From positions 1 to 64,000 of the forward strand of contig JAFKJW010000181.1 in NCBI GenBank assembly GCA_017305925.1: DNA of 64,000 nt. Reading direction: 5' to 3'. This stretch comes from Hyphomicrobiales bacterium. GTDB lineage: Bacteria > Pseudomonadota > Alphaproteobacteria > Rhizobiales > Rhizobiaceae. The notes under the pieces were generated by a model. It saw only the letters and a program-made list of their open reading frames with translations, did not search any database and was not told the origin of the DNA. Shown one piece after another: positions 60,169-64,000 of this stretch. Each line of letters starts with the position of its first letter. Within the stretch, counting starts at the first letter, position 1. A program made the translations under genes and the position numbers.

Positions 60169-61284
60169 TCAGGCGGAGATGATCTTGGTGTACTCGTCGA
60201 GCGCCGGACCGTAGTTTTCGGAATACCAGGGCATGTCGAGCGCGATCTGCTTCTTCATGTTGGCGGGATCGACCGGGTTGAAACGCTTCTTGTCATCGGG
60301 GATGAGCGCGTCCGCCGCCGGATTGGCCGGTCCCTGCCCGAGCATGTCGAACATCACGAGCTGCTTTTGCGGATCCTGCGCGCTGGCGATGAACTTCATC
60401 GCCGTGTCGCGGCCGCCGGGATTGCCCTTGATGACGGCCATGGCGCCGGGCGACAGCAGGCCCTGGTCCCAGATGAACTTGATGCGGCCGCCCGAATCCT
60501 GCTCGATCAGCGAACCGCGCGTGGACCAGATGATCGCCATGGACGCCTCGCCGTCCAAGAGCAGCGACTGGCTTTCCGAGCCGCCGCCCCAATAGGCCAC
60601 GACGTTCTCCTTGAAGGCCGCGATCTTGTCGTGGGCGCGCTTCAGGTCGAGCGGGTAGAGCTTTTCGGGCGCCACGCCGTCGCCGAGCAGGGCGGCCTCC
60701 CACATGGCGCTGCCCCATTTGTAGAGCGAGCGCTTGCCGGGGAACTTCTTCACGTCGAAGAAGTCGGCCATGCCGGTCGGCGCCTGGTCGCCATATTTCT
60801 CCGAATCGTAGGCGATGACGTAGGAGAAGAAGTAGCTGGAGGCGGCGTAGTCCCAGCCGAAGCCCTCGCGCATCTTGCCCTTGTCGACCACATTGTAGTC
60901 GATCTCCTCCATCATGCCCTGCTTGCCCAGCGTGATCGCCGAAAAGGGATCGGCGTCGACGATGTCCCAGCTCGGCGCACCGCTCTTGAACTGGGCGATG
61001 ATGGCGCCCTCGGTCGGCCCCGAGCCGTCCTGCTTCACCGGGATGCCGGTCTCCTTCTCGAAGGGCTGGCCATAGGCCTTGTCGTAGGCGGTCACGGCGT
61101 CGCCGCCCCAGTTGACGAAGACGAGCTGGTTGGCCGCGGCCGCCGCGTGCGTGGCCCTCAGCGCCAGCGGCGCGCCGGCGAGCAGCATGGCGGCGAGCTG
61201 CGTGAAGCGGCGGCGGCTGATCTCGCCGCGCTTGACCCTCTCGGCGAGGATGTCCAGGCAGTCTTTCTGAAAGGCTTCGTTCAT
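60169..61284 (-). CDS. PotD-like periplasmic binding protein
   Basis: A 371-residue type II binding protein. It begins with a basic twin-arginine-like sequence SRRRFTQLAAMLLAGAPLAL, then a hydrophobic signal core. The mature part has QLVFVNWGGDAVTAYDKAYG, FGWDYAASSYFFSYVIAYDS and GEASMAIIWSTRGSLIEQDS, as in spermidine/putrescine-type binders. AGGGGAAGCACC precedes the ATG. The ligand is unknown. Confidence 0.9.
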   Translation of the reverse strand: MNEAFQKDCLDILAERVKRGEISRRRFTQLAAMLLAGAPLALRATHAAAAANQLVFVNWGGDAVTAYDKAYGQPFEKETGIPVKQDGSGPTEGAIIAQFKSGAPSWDIVDADPFSAITLGKQGMMEEIDYNVVDKGKMREGFGWDYAASSYFFSYVIAYDSEKYGDQAPTGMADFFDVKKFPGKRSLYKWGSAMWEAALLGDGVAPEKLYPLDLKRAHDKIAAFKENVVAYWGGGSESQSLLLDGEASMAIIWSTRGSLIEQDSGGRIKFIWDQGLLSPGAMAVIKGNPGGRDTAMKFIASAQDPQKQLVMFDMLGQGPANPAADALIPDDKKRFNPVDPANMKKQIALDMPWYSENYGPALDEYTKIISA

Positions 61285-61358
61285 GGTGCTTCCCCTGTTC
61301 GCTTTTTTTGCCCTGTTTGTTTCGAATGCGTCTGTCCCGCGACGCCCGCCGCCGGCTC

Positions 61359-62450
61359 CTATCCGGAGGCCGGCAGCAGGAAACCCCTGTCCTGCGGCCA
61401 GGTCAGCCACACGCCGCCGTCCTCGCCGAGCGCCTGCCGCGCCGTTTCCGTCGGCACCGAGACGGTCACCTTCGCGCCGCCGCGGGTCGTCAGCTCCAGC
61501 CGGGTCGCGGAGCCCAGATAGGTCGAGGAGGTGGCGGTCGCGGCGATGCCGTTCTCCTGCGGGCCGGGTTCGCGCGCGATCGACATATGCTCGGGCCGGA
61601 TCGCCAGCAGCGCGTCCGTCCGCGCACCGCCACCTGCATTGCGCAGCGCGATTTCGCGGTCCTCGCAGAGACCCCTGACGCCGTCGCCGGCCGGGCGGAC
61701 ATCGCGCAGCGGCAGCATGTTGATCTCGCCCAGAAACTCGGCGACGAAGCGGTTGCCGGGGCGCTCGTAGACCTCCTGCGGCGTGCCCACCTGCAACAAT
61801 TCGCCATGGTTGAAGATGGCGACGCGCGAGGACAGCGCCAGCGCCTCGCTCTGGTCGTGGGTGACGAAGACGAAGGTCGTGCCCGTCTCCTCGTGCAGGC
61901 GCTTCATCTCCGCCTGCATCTGGCCACGCAGGCTCTTGTCGAGCGCCGAGAAGGGCTCGTCGAGCAAAAGCACGCCGGGCTCGAAGGCGAGCGCGCGGGC
62001 CAGCGCCACGCGCTGCTGCTGGCCGCCGGAAAGCTTCGACGGCAGCTTGTGCTCGTGCCCCTTCAGGCCGACGCGCTCGACCATTTCGGCAACGCGGCGC
62101 CTGATCTCCTGTTCGGGCTTGCGGCGCACCTTGAGCGGGAAGGCGATGTTGGCCTCCACGCTCATATGCGGGAAAAGCGCATAGCCCTGGAAGACCATGC
62201 CCGAGGAGCGGCGCTCGGCCGGCTGGTCGGTGATGTCGACGCCGTCGCTGAACAGACGCCCCTCGCTCGGCGCCTCGAACCCGGCGAGGATCATCAGGAA
62301 GGTCGTCTTGCCGGAGCCGGAGGGTCCGAGCAGCGTCAGGAACTCGCCGCGGCCGATGTCGAGCGAAAGATCCTTCAGCGCCTGGAACGAGCCGAAGCTC
62401 TTGCCGATCCCGACCGCCCTGATCTCCGCTGCCCGTCCGGCGTGCTGCAT
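61359..62450 (-). CDS. PotA-like ABC transporter ATP-binding protein
   Basis: A 363-residue importer ATPase. Walker A LGPSGSGKTTFLM, signature LSGGQQQRVALARALAF, Walker B VLLLDEPFSALD and the switch His (VTHDQSEALAL) are intact; the C-terminal third is a TOBE regulatory domain. It heads the operon, 94 bases from the LysR gene that precedes it on the same strand. Confidence 0.95.
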   Translation of the reverse strand: MQHAGRAAEIRAVGIGKSFGSFQALKDLSLDIGRGEFLTLLGPSGSGKTTFLMILAGFEAPSEGRLFSDGVDITDQPAERRSSGMVFQGYALFPHMSVEANIAFPLKVRRKPEQEIRRRVAEMVERVGLKGHEHKLPSKLSGGQQQRVALARALAFEPGVLLLDEPFSALDKSLRGQMQAEMKRLHEETGTTFVFVTHDQSEALALSSRVAIFNHGELLQVGTPQEVYERPGNRFVAEFLGEINMLPLRDVRPAGDGVRGLCEDREIALRNAGGGARTDALLAIRPEHMSIAREPGPQENGIAATATSSTYLGSATRLELTTRGGAKVTVSVPTETARQALGEDGGVWLTWPQDRGFLLPASG

Positions 62451-62544
62451 GGGCTGAAAGCCTCTCCTCTCACAGGGAAGCGTAGGCGCGGGACCAACTC
62501 ACGGCAACCGAAATATTTTCGCCGTATCGGCAAATTCGATTCAC

Positions 62545-63453
62545 CTATCCATAGGCGCCCCGCGCCTCGGCGGCCGCGTCCGCGAGGCTGGAACACAGCC
62601 AGTCGCGGAAGGCGGGCAGAACCGGATGATCGGCCTTGGCGAGATCGACGACCAGATAATAGGAGCGCGGCGCGCGGATGGCGATGTCGAAGGGCCGCAC
62701 CAGCCGGCCCTCGGCGAGCGCCTTGCGCCCGGTGAGCTCGTCGCCCATGGCGATGCCCTGGCCGGCGATCGCCGCGGAGAAGACGAGGTTCATGTCGGAG
62801 AAGACGATGCCGCTCGCCGGGTCGGCGTTCTCCACCTTGGTCAGCGACAGCCAGCGCGCCCAGTCCTCATGGTCGCCGAGATGGAGGAGGTTGGTACGCA
62901 GCACGTCGGCCGGGCGCGACAGGCCGCCCAGCCTGTTGAGCAGGCTCGGGCTGCATAGCGGCGTGAACTGCACGTCGCACAGGAGCTCCACGCCGCGGTT
63001 CGGCCAATTGCCGTCGCCGAAGGCGATGAAGGCGTCCGCGTCCGGGCTGGAGACGTCGTCCAGCCGCCGCGGGGTCAGGATGGACAGCGAGACGTCCGGA
63101 TACATGTCCTGGAAGGCGGCGATGTGCGTGCACAGCCACAGCGAGGCGAAGCCCGGCGTGCAGCTTACGCGAAAAGAGCCGCCGATCCCGCCACCGCCGT
63201 ACTGCGCGCCGGCGTCGCCCAGCATGGCGAGCGCCTTGTGCACGTCATGCGCATAGCGCCGCCCGCGCGCGGTGAGCGCCACGCCCTTGCCGACCCGCTC
63301 CAGAACGTCGAAGCCGAGCTCGCGCTCCAGGAGCCGCAACTGGTGGCTGACGGCGCTGCGCGTCAGGTGTAGCTCCTCCGCGGCGCGCCACACGCTGCCG
63401 TGACGGGCGAAACTGTCCAGCGCGCGCAGCGCCTGTGTCGATGGAACCCGCAC
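62545..63453 (-). CDS. LysR family transcriptional regulator (GcvA-like)
   Basis: A 302-residue LysR regulator. The HTH is RAAEELHLTRSAVSHQLRLL; effector-binding domain segments are GGSFRVSCTPGFASLWL and DADAFIAFGDGNWPNRG. I chose the GTG that starts VRVPSTQALRALDSF, the usual GcvA-type beginning; the frame opens 16 codons earlier. It is divergent from the M20 amidohydrolase and upstream of the importer, and probably controls both. LysR proteins usually bind the shared intergenic region. Confidence 0.88.
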   Translation of the reverse strand: MRVPSTQALRALDSFARHGSVWRAAEELHLTRSAVSHQLRLLERELGFDVLERVGKGVALTARGRRYAHDVHKALAMLGDAGAQYGGGGIGGSFRVSCTPGFASLWLCTHIAAFQDMYPDVSLSILTPRRLDDVSSPDADAFIAFGDGNWPNRGVELLCDVQFTPLCSPSLLNRLGGLSRPADVLRTNLLHLGDHEDWARWLSLTKVENADPASGIVFSDMNLVFSAAIAGQGIAMGDELTGRKALAEGRLVRPFDIAIRAPRSYYLVVDLAKADHPVLPAFRDWLCSSLADAAAEARGAYG

Positions 63454-63571
63454 GTGTCTGTCCGTTCCGGTGAATGGAATTTGCAGGAAATGGTAAAACA
63501 TATCACTTTTTGCGCAAGTGTTTCACTGGTTTCCTCGGACACCGAGCATCCACCATGAAACGGCCGACGAC

Positions 63572-64000
63572 ATGACGACCAAAGCCGCCGAGGAAACCGC
63601 CACGCGCTGGGTGGACGAGAATGCCGCCACGCTTTCGCAATGGACGAGCGCGATCTGGCACAAGGGCGAGACGGCGTGGCGCGAATACGAATCCGCGGCC
63701 TGGTATGTGGGGCGCCTGCGCGCCGCGGGCTTTGCGGTGGAGGAAGGCTCCGGCGGCATGCCGACCGCGTTCGCCGCGGAATGGACGAACGGCGACGGCG
63801 GTCCGGTCATCGCCTCCTATGCCGAATACGACGCCGTGCCGGGCAATTGTCAGGCCGCGAGCACCGTCCGGGAGCCCCGCGCGGGTCTCAACGAGCATGC
63901 CGGCGGCCATACCGATCCGCATTCCGCGCTCGGCATGAGCGCCTTCGGCGGGCTGCTTGCCGCCAAGGCGGCCATGCAGGCGCATGGCATTGCCGGCACG
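63572..64000 (+). CDS. M20 family amidohydrolase (AbgB-like), 5' part; runs off window
   Basis: 143 codons visible. It begins MTTKAAEETATRWVDENA and contains SAIWHKGETAWREYESAAWY and IASYAEYDAVPGN, where the Asp/Glu pair fits the first metal region of M20 amidohydrolases. The sequence ends at QAHGIAGT, before the main catalytic Glu. Such enzymes hydrolyse N-acyl or aminobenzoyl amides. It is divergent from the LysR gene. A nearby upstream ATG (63555) leads to a stop after six codons. Confidence 0.85.
   Translation, partial: MTTKAAEETATRWVDENAATLSQWTSAIWHKGETAWREYESAAWYVGRLRAAGFAVEEGSGGMPTAFAAEWTNGDGGPVIASYAEYDAVPGNCQAASTVREPRAGLNEHAGGHTDPHSALGMSAFGGLLAAKAAMQAHGIAGT

Overview
The window is GC-rich (about 65% by eye), densely coded DNA with many 4-bp ATGA/GTGA gene overlaps. 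The gene families (FdsGBACD-type formate dehydrogenase, RbsABC-like sugar importers, DUF1194, DUF6455, ubiTUV, a GlxA-type AraC regulator) suggest an alphaproteobacterium, most likely of the order Hyphomicrobiales (Mesorhizobium/Aminobacter/Nitratireductor-like). That placement is inference. I see no rRNA, tRNA, CRISPR array, insertion sequence or integrase.

Layout. (1) 1-3551: minus-strand accessory genes: the 5' part of a PLP decarboxylase, a small hypothetical, a DUF1194 exported protein, and LysE and EamA transporters. (2) 3552-4402: a gene-poor stretch with an imperfect direct repeat. (3) 4403-13213: a GlxA/AraC regulator, the formate dehydrogenase operon fdsGBA-fdhD-fdsD, then UPF0303 and Dabb proteins. 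(4) 13305-34213: a 21-kb catabolic island. It holds two acyl-CoA dehydrogenases, two SDRs, two aldo/keto reductases, MaoC, enoyl-CoA hydratase, a CoA-transferase, GMC oxidoreductase, aldehyde dehydrogenase, DUF993 and TIM-barrel proteins, a complete RbsABC-like importer, an ACAD10/11-type kinase and a TetR regulator. A shared palindrome, RTAAC-N6-GTTAY, lies before four of its divergent operons, including tetR, so this is probably one TetR-controlled regulon. The substrate is unknown; the SDR/ACAD/kinase trio resembles 4-hydroxyacyl-CoA breakdown.

(5) 34345-38246: an encapsulin nanocompartment operon (DyP peroxidase with a C-terminal targeting peptide, plus the shell protein), followed by small unknown proteins, DUF2945 and DUF488. 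(6) 38333-50018: a low-oxygen respiratory module. UbiD-like decarboxylase, DUF6455 and ubiTUV (O2-independent ubiquinone hydroxylation) are followed by a Dnr/NnrR-like Crp regulator. Divergent from it is an operon for a B-family heme-copper enzyme whose active-site Tyr position is Gln (a nitric-oxide-reductase-like trait), with heme o synthase, SCO protein and an unusual cytochrome b/ferredoxin/MvhD-like fusion. FNR/Dnr-type boxes precede ubiT and this operon.

(7) 50056-57052: a D-apiose/D-apionate catabolic locus: EryH/LerI-like isomerase, ApnO, a Gfo/Idh dehydrogenase, a FadR-type GntR regulator, a RuBisCO-like protein and a DUF1537 kinase. Its sugar ABC transporter has collapsed into an SBP-permease deletion remnant with a stop codon. 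(8) 57096-64000: a PotABCD-like importer operon ending in a GlcD-like FAD oxidase, controlled by a divergent LysR regulator that faces an M20 amidohydrolase running off the window.
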